Below are positions 36,304-50,000 of a stretch of DNA of 64,000 nt, one piece after another. Source of the DNA: Citrus sinensis (lineage: Eukaryota; Streptophyta; Magnoliopsida; Sapindales; Rutaceae); assembly GCF_022201045.2 (NCBI RefSeq), contig NC_068563.1, positions 29,733,001 through 29,797,000 of the forward strand, read 5' to 3'. The notes beneath the pieces were generated by a model, which searched no databases, was not told the DNA's origin, and saw nothing but the letters and a program-made list of their open reading frames with translations. Position 1 is the first letter of the stretch, and every line of letters starts with the position of its first letter. A program made the position numbers and the translations under genes.

Positions 36304-37636
36304 CACTGCTTTCTCTGCTTTTTCTTTTCAATTGGTTTAAAATGGGGAGAATGATTACGGTCCTTGTCATGTTCTTTATATATATATATTTTTTTTGAGG
36401 GGACGTGATGATGAAATGTGAGCCGTTGGATTGGGGCTTGGATTGCGAATGGAAGGAATTGGAAGTGCTTGTAGCACGAGCTCTCCACAGGTGCCTTATC
36501 TTCTCCACTCTTGGCCTTTTAAGCATATTTTTTATTTCATCGGTTTTTTTTTTTTCATTTAAACGTTTTTATTTTGAGAGGAGGAAACAAAATTGAGGGA
36601 TGAAAGATCATCTTGAGTGGATATGGATGTGGGTTTGCCACGTGGTAGGTTGGCAATCCATGCGCTTCCTTTTGCCCTTTTTTATTATTATTTTTGAACT
36701 GATGCTGAGCAAACAAAATTTTTAAAAACGACACATGATCAAAATTCCCTTGTGAGCAAATATAATCACGATAAATAATAAATAAATCTTGATTGTGTAT
36801 TAAGAAAAATGTTTAACATGTGTAAAAAAAAAAAAATCTTAAAACAGATATACTGTTATGAGAGGACTCTTAACTACGTGTGAAAATATTAATTAAACTT
36901 AATTAGTAAAATGTTGGAAACAAAAAATCTTGGAAAACTAAGGAATATAAAACGAATTTAGAATTCTACTTTAAAACACAAGATAAATTACCTCATTTTT
37001 GGCCCAACCAAAGCCTATTAATTTCAAAACAGAGTTTGAAACAAAAATATTCCTACTAATACACACACGCTATTGGAAGGTTATCTTTTTTTTTTTTTTT
37101 TACATGAATTAGTCGTAACAAAATCTTATATAAATCATGTATTTATTACGACTAACGAGCGTTGCTAAGTTATAGCTGTCGTAACTTACAGCCCCTTCAA
37201 ATTAATGTGAACGGTTATAAGAAGCGATGAGACCCACATAATTTTTGAAGTTGTAACTTAACAAAATCCACAATTGACATTAACAAGCCTTAAATTCTTG
37301 CATCTCACGTGAACTTGACAATAGAACTTATTCATCAAGGTTGGGATCGGGGTTGTTTCGGAAACTCATTCGGAGGGCATTTTGCTATGGCCTCTGTAGA
37401 ATAAGTTCCCTCCGGAAAAAAAATTTTGCCATTTTTGCGGTTAGTGGGTAAAATTGAACTGTATGAATCTGATAGAGACTGCTGTAGGCGTTGCATTTTG
37501 TGATAGACAATATGAGTAAATATCAATCCTCTCCAAAAACAGGTTCAAGCCTTCCATTGGATAGAAGAGGAAAACAGGACAAAAAGAAATGATGATGTAG
37601 AATTGTAAATTGAGATGAAGATATATATATATATAT

Positions 37637-38413
37637 GGGAACGCCTAAGTTACAATCAATGTACCTTACGTTTTTTGTCTTTTTCTTTTTGGCAAATATC
37701 ATATGAGCCCTCCTAATTCTTTTTATTTTCAATTTTTACAGCTGTGGATGTATTTGTCTTCTTCCATCCCTCCTATCGATTTTTTTATTTTCTCTAAAGT
37801 TTTATTTATTTCTTTAAACATTATTAAATGATTATCAAATTCATACAAATCTATAAATTCAGAATAAACTTCTGGTCCTAAATTTATTAATCCTAGTCTT
37901 GAATTGTAGGTTTATTGCATGTAATTTAATTATATAATTAAATTAAAGAGAAATTATATAAAAAATATAAAAAATATACATGACAGACTTCAAAATTAAC
38001 ATGCAATAGCTTTCAGAATTACCGTTAAAATCATTCCTAAGAATTAATTCTGATTAAAGGGCATTATCAACATATACTCTGATTAATTCTGATTAATAGA
38101 TACCATTTGATATTTTAATTTACCATTTTAATTCAATTAATGTAGTTTCCATAAAATTCAAGGGTGCCAATAGATATTTCACTTCTTGAATGTATGTTGC
38201 GTTACACGTAACCTAGGTTTGGCCATTTGATAATCGTATGTTATTATTTAAAAAAATAAAAAGAACATTGGAAAGAATGAAAAATAGATGTATAATTGAT
38301 AAAAGAAGGCAAATACATCCATAAACATAAAGAATACAAGGACTCGTGTGAAATTCGCCAGAAGAAAAAAGACAAAAAACGTAAGTTACGCTTAACGTAA
38401 CTTAGAGGCACCC
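37637..38413. mobile_element. Long-TIR non-autonomous element inserted in a (TA)n tract, 777 bp
   Basis: The left end GGGAACGCCTAAGTTAC and the reverse complement of the right end, GGGTGCCTCTAAGTTACG, start inverted repeats that stay alignable for about 140 bp (both arms contain CTTACGTTTTTTGTC and TGGATGTATTTG). Each end abuts a (TA)n run (37620-37636 and 38414-38429). The interior is AT-rich and non-coding. Family assignment is open: long TIRs suggest a Mutator-type MITE, and the (TA)n location resembles rice Micron elements. Confidence 0.75.
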
Positions 38414-38551
38414 ATATATATATATATATTTTTTAAGTATGTCATACACAGATGTTACTGATATTACATCAGACATTATAATCATATTATATAATTGAGA
38501 CCACCGTCATACATTGACACATTGAATCACTTGTCCATATATTTTAAACTC

Positions 38552-38740
38552 TTTCTAATATTAGAGGGTTGTCTACTCTACTCACATTTTGTAAAGATAG
38601 ACTGTCTCTACTCAATTATGTTGATAATTGAGGGAGTACTAAAATTAACTTTCATAAAACTTTTATGAAAATTCAAATCCTTACACTTAATATTGTAAGT
38701 GTAAATCCTCTCCTATTGAACCAAAGACCGATTGGTATCT
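38552..38740 (-). mobile_element. tRNA-derived SINE, copy 2 (same family as 10985-11150)
   Basis: On the reverse strand the A box TGGTTCAATAGG is at 38712-38723 and a decayed B box GGATTTGAATTTTC at 38667-38680, with an ACACTTA/TAAGTGT stem-loop between them. The 3' part, AAATGTGAGTAGAGTAGACA then CCCTCTAATATTAG, matches the end of the first copy. The more decayed B box suggests it is older or a different subfamily. Confidence 0.6.
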
Positions 38741-40934
38741 TGAGATGAAGATTGAAGAGTGCTTGATGCGCTCTCTGAAAATGCAAATACTATCTAATTG
38801 CTTGGTAGCCTGCCATCTACTGGGGACTATATTATACATACAAAAAATAAAGCCCAGACTAGACTTCGCGTGAGTCACTGTTAGAGACCCATCATTCTTC
38901 TTCGCATGCTTCTACAAATCTGCTCGTAGCCTCGTAGAGTAGGTAACTCATGCCACTCAAGCATTTGTAGATCATAGCCCAGAGTAGGCAATACTAATTC
39001 ACCCCACTGAAACTTCATTTCCCCTTCGCCATCGCCCACGTTTTGGATCCACCGTCAAACTACTTAGGGCCCGTTCGGTACCCTTTTCCAAGCAGCGTTT
39101 TCATTTTCATTTTCATTTTCATTTTCATTTTCATAATACACACATATAATAGATGTTCGGTGAATTAACTTCCATCGTATTCGTAAGCACTGTTCAGAGC
39201 TTCTGCTGCCAGCCTATCCTATTCGTAATTCGTATTCGGTTTGCCTCTTGACATCAATTAATCCATCTAATATCTAAATAACATTAATTTTGTTGGGTTT
39301 TTTTATGGGTTATTTCTGAATTCCTAAACGACTGGTGCTTCTCACACCCCTTTTTAAAATTCTTACCAAACCCAACGTCTGTAATTCATCATAATTCTAT
39401 TGCTGAAGGAAATTACACGAAAAGACGAATATAAACTTAACTTAAATTAAAAATATTTTTACACTTACAAATCATGAACTCTCCTGTGTTTAAATCATAT
39501 AAGTAACTATTTTAAAATCAAAATAATTTTGAGGCAGTAAAGTAACGAATTTTATAATCATAATATTTTTAGAATGGTGCTATTTGAACCCGTAAAAATA
39601 TTAATTATACGCGCTTTTTAATAAACTTTTATACTACTAAAATATCTCTATAATATTTTACTATTAAGTACATATCTATTGATTTATGAATAAGATAGAA
39701 TAAAATTATTTCTTATCTTTCTACGCACCAACCATAAACCTTAATTCTCCTTCTTGTAAACAATATCACCATCATCTCTTTAGATTTCTTTTTTGGTCTC
39801 TGCTTTACTTTGCTTATGGAATGACCACATAATTAATTATAACAACCCTAAATCCATTAAGGGTCAGCACGACTACTCCAAACGCATCCTAAATCTTTCA
39901 TGAGATTAAATATTGTGGTTATTGCCGTAATAATTGCCATACGATACTTTTCCTCAATGCTATGTTAGATTTTTCGTCATTTCAATGGCCTACAGCAAGC
40001 TGAAAATAGTATTATGATTTGGTACATGGAATTAACCAAAGTTTCCAAACAAATAAAAAGAACGGAGAATAGAGAGAAGAGGATAAGAATGAACGAAGGA
40101 AAAAAAAAGAAAAGGAAGAAGAAGAAAAAGAATGGCTGGTAAACCTAAAATATCATAACACATATCTAGTTAGGGTTAATTTAGGGATACTGAAGGTTTT
40201 ACATTGTAAAAGTTTTAAATAGTGCATAAATTAAGAAAGTGTATGTTGAGAGAAATTTAGTGTATTCAAACACCCTCACCCATATTTTTATTATAAAAAA
40301 ATTACCTTTAATATTTAATTAAACTCCATTGTAACCTTTTTATCTTTTTTATATAATTTTCATCCAAATAAAAGTTATACATGTGATGAGTGGGTTTTCA
40401 TAGAGCTTTAAACTTTAAACGGATGCTAGAGCTTCCCCTTCCTAAACAAAGCCCATTGATCTAGTATGATTCATCTGCTTAGGTTTCGACCCATGGGATA
40501 ATACCCATTAACTGTACACTCCATTATCAAAATTCAAAACTTAAACTTTTACTTTACAAAACTCTCATAATTCCCACACTAACTTTAATGGAATTAATTT
40601 TCTTATTTTAATATTTTCTCTCCTCAATATTTTCATTTTGTCATGAGCAGAACCCGGTGAATAAAAATAAATGCCAAGAGTTATAGAATGCATATCAATA
40701 ATGGGAATCATATTAACATGAATTCTTTAATTAAGACCAACACTGCAAGTAAATATTTATAGTAATAATCGAAACCAACAGTTATTGATATTATTGAAAA
40801 ATTAATAATTTTCATTATATATCTAAATACTAAGTGTACATTAAAATTATATAATGTAACAAAAAAAATAAAACATTAATTATATAGAACATAAAAATTA
40901 ATTCATTTTCACATTTATTATACGAGTGATGACA

Positions 40935-41100
40935 GAACTACAAATTTTTATATAAATTTATTTTGTACAAATTTATGTGACTTAAGTTCATTGGTTGAAT
41001 GAAAATACAAAATGATAAAAATAAATCATATGTGTCAGGAGTTGTTTAACCAATCCAATTAATTTATGCCGCATCAGTTTATACAAGAATTTATTGTTCT
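40935..41100. mobile_element. Possible MITE with imperfect inverted repeats, 166 bp
   Basis: The left arm (GAACTACAAATTTT, then TTGTACAAATTTATGTGACT) and the inverted right arm (GAACAATAAATTCTTGTATA, then AACTGATGCGGCATAA) can be folded together over about 60 bp, with ATTGGTTGAA/ATTGGATTGGTT near the centre. Target duplications are not obvious. Confidence 0.45.
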
Positions 41101-44100
41101 ATCTTTATTCTTATCATACATTATGGTTAGTGAATAATAGATATTTTTATTATTATCGATCTAATAACAAACCGTATAAATTGGAATATATTAATGCAAA
41201 TGTGAAAATAGCTATTTATAAAGATGACCTTCTTAACCCACTCTGGGCAGAATGAATCCAGATTGGCTTGGCTTACGAAAAAGCTGTGATGAAAGTCAAT
41301 GCCGTCTGCCTGCCTTCTTACTTAACATAAGAATAATTACTTAAATGTCATTTTGACATTTAAATGCATATACCGAATTGAATAGAGAGAAGAATAATTA
41401 CTTAAATGTCATTTTGTCATCTTCTTTGTTAATATTGCTGCATTATTACAACTTGTAATTAATAATTAATGTTGGTTGCTCTGCCATGTGTGCTATCTAT
41501 ATAAACAAATGGGCATGCAGGCTGCAGCAAACAATGATAACTGGACAATAGGGAATTGAATAACGTCGTTCGATACGTACTCTCCCGCACAAATGGCGGC
41601 GACGGCGTTCCTTATTCTTCGAGAACAAATTGCTTTTGCGGTTGCTCAAATGACATTGGCTTCGATGAAATAATGTGGTTAATAATATGTTTTAATCTGT
41701 TTATTGAACCTGTAATAAGGCGATACATGTGCTTTAATTTTATTAAGCGTTATTATCATATAGTTGCTTTTTTAGGGTTATAATATCGTCTCGGTTATTT
41801 TTTAATGTGAGGATTTAATTTTGTTGAGTTGTGTCTTGTATTTGATTAGTTAAGGGAAGTTACTCGGATTTATAAGTAGATAGAATCTCCTACTCAATAA
41901 TTTAATCTTTTGAGTTAAATACTTAAAAATCTTTTACCCAAGCCCTCAATGGATTTGAATTTTGAGTATAAAAAGTTATGTTTTATTTTCTTTCATTTTT
42001 ATTAATTTGGAGATGGTGATGTAACAAGCATAGTATTTTTTAATAAAATAGTTTTTTCCCCTTTCATATATATTTCTGTACTTATTTCTTTTTCTCACGT
42101 ACGAATTGTTAGACATAAAATATGAAATAAATTCGACCTCCTTTTCATCAATTTTGAGAGATTAATTAGAAGTGTATGTTTGCTCCTCCAAATTTTCTAT
42201 ATAGAGTAAACTGAAACTTGATTATAAAAGACAGTGTAATGCGTGGAAATTCTTGAGAATATTTAAGTTTAGATTATACACTCCAGGATTAATGGTTAAA
42301 GAAAATATTGAAAATAATGGCCAAAACTTATGAACAGTGTAGTATGTAAATTTTGAAAACGATTACAGATCTGTAACGCAATTTTGTTTAATATGAAAGC
42401 ATATATATAATATACAGGTGTATTGGATATTAACCACAGTCCACAGAAAGCGAATGAATTAAGAAACATTTATTCAAGGTTGCTGGTATTTGACGGAGCC
42501 TATTGCTTTTATATGATTGGATAATCCAAAAATCTAAAGGGGTTCAAAGGTTTGGTGCCAATTTGCTAAAGAAAAGGCAAAGGGGGGCATTTCCTTTCTC
42601 CTAAAGCTTCCTCCTCTGAAAACTACTCACTCAAATAGAGTCAATTTTGCTTCCTGTGTTGGGCCTACTTGTTTTCCTTCGCATACATATTCTATTGTTT
42701 TTATGTTTTTTTCTTTACTTTTTCTAGGATTATAAACAAACTCATTTTTTCTCATTGTCGTTTAACTGTCTCTAACTGCCACTGCTGAAACAAGAGTCAT
42801 CAACTAAGAATTAAGGAGGCTTAGATGTAAGAACATAAGTTATAATTGGAGCACGTCACAAGGGCTTGGTCATCTTCAGTAGGTAAAATCTTTTAATTAG
42901 TCTAAGATCAAGTAAGTGCTTTTGCCAGTAAGGCACTTATTCACTTTTGCTTATTGGCTGGACTTATTAAATCTCTATCAAACAGAGGATCTTAACCATA
43001 AATGAATATAAAAAGCTTAATACGGGTGCCCATATGTCACCAGTCCCTCAAGCTTACGACAGTATACAGAAGGAACAATATAAATATATTTCACTTCATT
43101 TTGTTATTGAATAGGAGAGATATATCTTCTAGAAAACTAAAATATATGTTGGATCCGCATTCATATATTTAATCTCTAGAATTAGGGATGTCCATTGGCT
43201 AGATGTTTTGTGAAAAGAAAGCGAAATTAAGGAAGGACATATAGTTGAGATATTTTATTCATTAACCATTTTAAAAGAATATATATATATATATAAGATG
43301 CAATAAATTAATCAAGATTTCCTTGCAAGTAAAATAGTGGCATATGCTAATTAAAAAATTATCGTTTATGTATCTGTATATGTATTTTTACGGTCCGTTA
43401 ATGCAGTGAAATAGATACGCTGGGGAAGTATTCAATAGTATATGGTAAAACAGTTTCTTTCCATAGCTATTCATGTTTCTATTTGTCCATTAATGAGATT
43501 CCCCACCCCCCCCCCCCCCAAAAAAAATTTTAGAAGAAGATTCAAATATTTAGCCTATTTTAAGTACAAATATTTAGATATCAATATGAATATTTAGAGG
43601 AAGATTGTCAATTTTCTCCTACTGAAATCAATGTATATCACTTGCCTCATTATGTTTTCATGATATCCAAAAACCCTCCCGGTATAAAAAATTTAAAGAG
43701 TAAAGTCGATTGCTTGATAATTTATCTTATGAATATAATATATATATTTTTATTATCAGAAAAATAATTAAAAAATAAAAAAGCACAATAAAGATATCAT
43801 ATGATTAATCTTTTATTCACATTGAAACATATATTTTTTTATTTTTAGTACTTCAAAAAAAAATTATTTTGATTTTCATTTATATGAGTTATTTAATTTA
43901 TAATAAATATGAATAAAAATATATTTAAAAATAAGGGTAATATTTTAAAATTATATGTTAGAAGCTATTGCTTGTAATGAAAATAGAGGGGGGCCAGTAG
44001 TATTTATTAATTTTAGCAGGGAAAAAAATTGAAAATCTCCTATATTTAGACTACACGATCTCAAAATTAGTATAAACTATAAACTATTAATCTTGCTAAA

Positions 44101-44566
44101 GAAAATTCACCATGTATTTATAAGTCCATACTTATTACAAATTTACTCTTAAGTGTGTGTGTGTGTGTTGATTAATTCAGTCGGCAATTGAGTAATTTAA
44201 AAATTCATCAAAATGACACGATTCATGTAAGGGCGAAAAGTATAAGCGTCTCACAACTAAATGTAGGTGGAGTTAATAACACTCAAATGAATTTTGCATG
44301 GTTTTCGTGTTTATTTTATTTTATTTTATTTATTTGTCGTCGACAGAGGTTTTCGTGTATATTTATTGTCTCACGAAGTTCCTATCAACCCAACAGCGAT
44401 CCTTCATTCTCAAATTCCACAAAATTCTCAACAACTTCTCCTAAAAACTTTCTTATAATATCCGCTATATATAACACAATTCTTTATCATCTCTCTCATG
44501 CATTAGCTCAAGAGCTGCCAAAGCTTTTAAGTAGACACAATTCTTTACCATTTTTCACCAACCAAA

Positions 44567-46108
44567 ATGGAAACCTTAGCTATTTTCTTCAGCTTAACGG
44601 CTGCCATATCGACTTATGCATTCTGGTTCTATCTTCTATCTCGGAAATTAACCGGGTTAAAGGTATATCCCTTCGTTGGTAGTCTTCCGATTCTAATAAA
44701 GAACCGGAAGAGACTGCACGATTGGATTGCGAGCAATCTTCGAGCAACCGGAGGTTCAGCTACTTACCAAACAACTACCGTTGCTCTACCTTACTTGGCC
44801 ACCAAGCAAGGGTTTTATACAGTCACTTGCCACCCTAAAAACATCGAGCATATCCTTCGAACCCGCTTCGAGAACTATCCGAAAGGGCCGACGTGGCAAA
44901 AGGCGTTTCACGATCTGTTAGGGCAAGGGATTTTCAACAGTGATGGTGAAACCTGGCTCATCCAACGCAAGACTGCTGCTCTTGAGTTCACAACAAGAAC
45001 GCTAAGGCAAGCCATGGCTCGGTGGGTGAACCGGACGATCAAGAACCGTTTGTGGCGCATTTTGGATCAAGCTGCTGAACAGAATTTCCCCGTAGACTTG
45101 CAAGACTTGCTGCTTCGTTTAACTTTTGATAACATTTGCGGGCTTACGTTTGGTAAAGATCCCGAGACTCTCTCACCGGAGCTACCTGAAAATCCTTTCT
45201 CCATCGCCTTTGATACCGCCACCGAAGCTACCCTTCAGAGGCTTCTGTACCCGGGGTTCCTGTGGAGACTAGAGAAAATATTTGGCATCGGAGCTGAGAA
45301 AAGATTGAAGAAGAGCCTTGAAGTGGTCGAGAGCTATATGGACGGAGCTATCGAGGCCCGAAAAGAAAGCCCCTCCGATGATTTGTTATCGAGATTTATG
45401 AAGAAGAGAGACGTTGACGGCAACTTATTTCCAAGCGCAGTGCTTCAACGGATTGCTTTAAACTTTGTTCTTGCTGGCCGCGACACGTCATCGGTTGCTC
45501 TCAGCTGGTTTTTCTGGCTCGTCATGAACCATCCCTGCGTAGAACAGAAGATCGTTGATGAAATCTCAACGGTTCTCAAAGAAACACGAGGCAGCAACGT
45601 CAAGAAATGGATGGAGGAGCCTTTGGAGTTTGACGAAGCTGACAAGTTGATTTATCTCAAAGCGGCATTAGCTGAAACGCTGCGTTTGTACCCTTCCGTC
45701 CCAGAGGATTTCAAGTATGTTGTATCCGACGACGTTTTGCCCGATGGAACTTTTGTTCCGGCGGGTTCAACGGTGACGTATTCGATATATTCAGTGGGGA
45801 GAATGAAGACCATATGGGGTGAAGATTGCTTGGAGTTTAAGCCGGAGAGGTGGCTTTCGGCCGAAGGTGACCGGTTCGAACCGCCAAAGGATGGATACAA
45901 GTTTGTGGCTTTTAATGCTGGACCGAGAACTTGTTTAGGCAAGGACTTGGCTTACTTACAAATGAAGTCAGCAGCTTCAGCTGTGCTGCTGCGTTACCGG
46001 CTGTCGCTGGTTCCTGGTCACCGAGTGGAGCAGAAGATGTCTCTTACATTGTTCATGAAACACGGGCTTCGAGTATTCTTGCATCCACGTAATCTTGCTG
46101 CTGCATAA
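44567..46108 (+). CDS. CYP86A: Cytochrome P450 fatty-acid omega-hydroxylase, CYP86A family
   Basis: ER-anchored P450 that hydroxylates the terminal carbon of C16/C18 fatty acids for cutin and suberin. Intronless, 513 aa, as is common in CYP86A genes. An N-terminal membrane anchor (residues about 5-25) is followed by [15 protein letters not shown], and then by the CYP86A block [20 protein letters not shown] and [20 protein letters not shown]. The I-helix AGRDTS is at 303-308 and the K-helix ETLR at 370-373. The PERW motif is present, and the haem loop is [11 protein letters not shown] with Cys456. All key residues are present. Resemblance is to the CYP86A7/A8 branch, with differences in the first substrate-recognition region ([20 protein letters not shown]). 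The subfamily number cannot be fixed by eye. Confidence 0.95.
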   Translation: METLAIFFSLTAAISTYAFWFYLLSRKLTGLKVYPFVGSLPILIKNRKRLHDWIASNLRATGGSATYQTTTVALPYLATKQGFYTVTCHPKNIEHILRTRFENYPKGPTWQKAFHDLLGQGIFNSDGETWLIQRKTAALEFTTRTLRQAMARWVNRTIKNRLWRILDQAAEQNFPVDLQDLLLRLTFDNICGLTFGKDPETLSPELPENPFSIAFDTATEATLQRLLYPGFLWRLEKIFGIGAEKRLKKSLEVVESYMDGAIEARKESPSDDLLSRFMKKRDVDGNLFPSAVLQRIALNFVLAGRDTSSVALSWFFWLVMNHPCVEQKIVDEISTVLKETRGSNVKKWMEEPLEFDEADKLIYLKAALAETLRLYPSVPEDFKYVVSDDVLPDGTFVPAGSTVTYSIYSVGRMKTIWGEDCLEFKPERWLSAEGDRFEPPKDGYKFVAFNAGPRTCLGKDLAYLQMKSAASAVLLRYRLSLVPGHRVEQKMSLTLFMKHGLRVFLHPRNLAAA

Positions 46109-47090
46109 GGTCAAAATTGGAAGCACGTGCCAGGGGATAAGGACAAAATGGTCACCAAGCTGCCGATATAAGTCATTCAATTTGTTTTACTTTCATTTAT
46201 TTTTATATACAGTGTCTGTGCATGCTGGGTTGTGAAAATTGGGAGAGTGTGTACTTAATTTGTAATGTTGATATTACTTTTATTCCATGTCAGTGGATAT
46301 GGGTTTTCATATTAAATGTTTTTAACTTCATGCAATAAAACATAAGTTATATATACTCTTTAATTATGTTTACCGTTTAATTTGTTTACGCATTGCATGC
46401 CTAGAAATTATGTTCATTGAGTGGATTTGAAACCGAACTTCTTATACCATCTCAATTCTCAAGAGATGATAATACCCATTAACCTAAGTAGCACGAATAA
46501 CCAAAATAATAATAATAAAATAAAAGTGATTAATGATGGTTTGTGTGTGTGTGTGTGTGTGTATATATAGTCATATTGTACAAAATTGATGCGGTATTAT
46601 TATTATGCCGGTAATGAATAACATTTAGAGTCTGTGTTAGGGCTACTTTACAAATAGAGTAATGCTATTTAAACAAAAATAAAAAAACAACAACAACAAC
46701 AATAATAATAATAATAATAATAATAAATAGAAAGAAAACAGAATTAATTATTATAAGAGGAAAAAAAATCAATTAACACTGTGATAATCATTCTGTCTTT
46801 CTTTTGTGTCATTAACAATTTTTCTTACAAATATATTCTTCTTTATTGAGAATTTGAGATGGATTCATTGATGCAACTTTTCTGAGAATTGAACTGGATT
46901 CTTCCACAAATTTCAATATGCCGGCAGTTTCCTGGGCCTTTGGAAAATTCGGTCGATCTTCAAGATCAAGAATCCAAAATGAAATCTCTTGCAATTTCAA
47001 TGTTTTGATCTTCTGTCAAATCAATCAGTTGAAGTCTCTTCTATTCTAGCTCAGGCTTGAGCCGATGCTTGTTATTGGGTCCCCTAGGAG
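46109..47090. other. Converging 3' ends of CYP86A and PHT4;1, with microsatellites
   Basis: The 3'UTRs of both genes meet here. There are a (GT)n tract at 46543-46562 and a compound (CAA)n(TAA)n tract at about 46686-46728. No gene seen; a 62-codon minus frame at 46812-47000 most likely lies in the PHT4;1 3'UTR. Confidence 0.6.
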
Positions 47091-50000
47091 TTAATCCACA
47101 ACTTTCTCACCAGTTGAAAAGAGATTCCACACCGCAGTTCCAACCAGATAGAGCCCAACAGAAACCTTGAAAACATCGTCCCAAGAACCTGAAAAATTAA
47201 GCGTGGAAACAGGGGAAACGTTTAGGAACCAAATCAGCCAATTTAGCAGCTATCATCTCGATTTAAGCCACATGTGATGGAGATAAAAAATACGGCAGCA
47301 ATCCTGACCATGTTGCAAGATATAGCCAGTAGCTGCAGTTCCAAACACTCCTGCCAGAACTCCTGCAGTATTGGACAGACCAAGCAATACTCCCTGAAAA
47401 CATATTTTCAAAGAATTGACTGAAGCTTGTTAGTTTGTCATCTGGAGAAGCAGTATTAGCAGTTAGCACTATGTTATGGTGCTCTAACGTGGAAGCGATT
47501 AATTGAAAAACCGTTCCCCATTGGCAGGGAATTGATGTCAACTAGAAAAATAACATGTTTTGCCACCAGCATTCAAACATAATATGCAATGTGATCCTGG
47601 GGCTCTAAGAATATTAATGGAAATAATACTCACAGAATAACGGGGGGCAATATCCTGATGGTTTGAATATAGACCAGACTGTGAGAATGCATCAGTTCCC
47701 TATTCAGGAAAAAGAAAGTGAAAAAAATTGTTAAATAATATTTAAATTATTTTAGCAAGCAAGCAAATACAATATGATTAAATTTTCTGAACAGTATTCT
47801 CCTCTTGAGGATTTGATTAAAGTACACAGCTATATGAGAACCTATCAACTAGATCTGTTCCATCAGTAGAAAAGCAGCCCGTACAGAAATTAATCTACCA
47901 TGTTTTAAACTTTCACAATTCCTCTAGCTAGAAAAGCAAAAACAGTGAGTTCTGAAGAGTATATAGTGCAAACCTGACTGCATGCCATGCACAAAACAGC
48001 CATTGCAGGAGAATCAACATGGCTCAACTGAGTTAGAAAAAAAGCAGGGCCAAGAAATCCAATTGATTGCATTATCTGTGAAACATAACGTAGAGAACAT
48101 TGCATGAGCTTTAGCACATAAAGTTGAACCAAGAAAACATACAAACAACTGCTATGACCAATGCACTTGGCAGAAAGTAAGGAGGGTGATTTGAAGCAGC
48201 TTCTAGGAACTATTTGTGGAGCAATTAGGCATAAATTGATGCCAGCTACTCAAAATTTGGTAACTTAGAAAAAAAGAAAAAGAAAAAATCCTCTCTTCAG
48301 AAATATGAGCTGAGGCAATTGTTTATGAGTGTCATAAAGGAGAGAAGAGAAAGTATGATTAGTATAGTGCATTCATCCCTCGATTAGTAGGTAGCCTATC
48401 AGACAAGTACAATCCATGACAGGCTATGAACAGAAATGCCGAAAATGGATTGTGATTCCTGAAAAAAAAAAAAATGTTGCACATGATAGTGTAACCTATC
48501 AGACAATTCTGTGATACCTTGCGAACTGTTGTTACAGATAAACCCTTGCTCACAAGTGTATCTGCAATCCAGCCACCAAGATTTGCAGAAAATGCCATTG
48601 TAAGCCAGGGTAAAACGCAGAAAAGCCCAGATTCTGTAAGATTGAAATGCAGGACCTATATGGTAACAAAATAAACTGCTGCTTCAGTCAATATTATGGT
48701 GGCAAGTACCAACAGTCTTTTAAAAGATATCAAGAAACTAATGTAGTTCAATTAGGCAGAATCCAATGCTGTGTAAACTTGCAGGTTTCAACAGATTTTG
48801 TAACAGAAAGTAGTAAGCAGAAAACAGAAACTTTGATAGGAATCATGTCCAAAGACAAACAACAAGATGGCAAAATTGAATATTTAATCCATGGCCAAGG
48901 AAAATATGACATATGCTAATAGTGGTTGAGCATCTGATTCGTGGAAAATCAAAATTATCAGATTGACAATCCAGCTTTCCAATAATTCTATGCCCCTGTT
49001 AACTTTACCTGAAATTTGTAGACACGAAATTTGCAGTTCCCTAAAGCCTCATGGACTGTTCCATGAAACATCCATTAACTAATTACAGTTGTGCACACCT
49101 GCACGGTTTCAGAAAGAGTTTTACTGCCAAAAGAACTTACTTGATTATAGTATGTTGGCATCCACGTCAGGAGAATGAAAGTCCCCCAGTTGTGACAAAA
49201 GTGAGACACTATAAGGGCCCATACAGGTGGTTTTGACAAGATTAGTCCCCAAGGTATTGTTTTAACAGGTTCCTTGGATGCACAGCTTGAAACAATTAGC
49301 TTCTTCTCTGCAGGTCTCAGTAGAGGATCCTCAGCAGGTGAACTATGTGCCTACAGCACAAAGAATAGAAAAGGTGACATAGCAAATCCAAACTTGAATA
49401 AGAGTGACGATTATATCAGACAATTTACAATTATACTCCCAAAGAAGGGCCACTAAATCCTTGATAGAAAAAATTCAACACCATGACCAGTCAAATGCAT
49501 TTAACTGCCAAGAGTTTCCAACATCAGACATAACAATTCAAGAAACCTTTGAATCTCCATAAAAGAAACATGTCTATCAAAAAACCATTACTGTTCTCCA
49601 ATGGTAGTGAAATATACCTTACTTAGCCAAACAGTAAACCAAACTGTCCCCAAAGAACCAAAGGAGTAAAAGACTGATGGCCATCCAAATCGATGTATTA
49701 GAAAAGGTGAGAAAGCCAGGCCAGTAACCGATCCAAGGTACATCCCACTGTAAACCAGAGCTAATGATCTACTTCTCTCTGCTACGGGAACCCATTTGGA
49801 CAGAATATTATTCATGGCAGGCATAGCAACACCCTGAAAAAAAACCAAACTAACTGAGTGTATATCGAACAAGAAAATCACCAACCAAATCTAGCTTTCA
49901 ACACTACAAAATAAACCTTATCCTGAAATTACATAAGACGGGCATAACACGATACTAAAACCCAATGACATAATTGTTAGTTAGCATTCTTTACTGCCCA

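Larger units (their letters stand above)
36304..44566. other. 8-kb gene desert upstream of CYP86A
   Basis: AT-rich DNA with homopolymers and several non-coding mobile elements (listed separately: 37637-38413, 38552-38740, 40935-41100). There is a (CATTTT)n hexamer tract at 39097-39135 next to GGGCCCGTTCGGTA. Open frames such as 41556-41783 match nothing I know. The last 150 bp contain CTATATATAACAC (about 44463), a likely CYP86A TATA box. Confidence 0.55.

Noticed and set aside
39065-39135. GGGCCCGTTCGGTA as the left end of a transposon
   Set aside because: This motif often begins plant MITEs, but I found no matching inverted end or target duplication; only the (CATTTT)n tract is certain.
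41556-41783. 75-aa plus-strand frame
   Set aside because: No recognised family and it sits in the gene desert; composition matches random AT-rich sequence.
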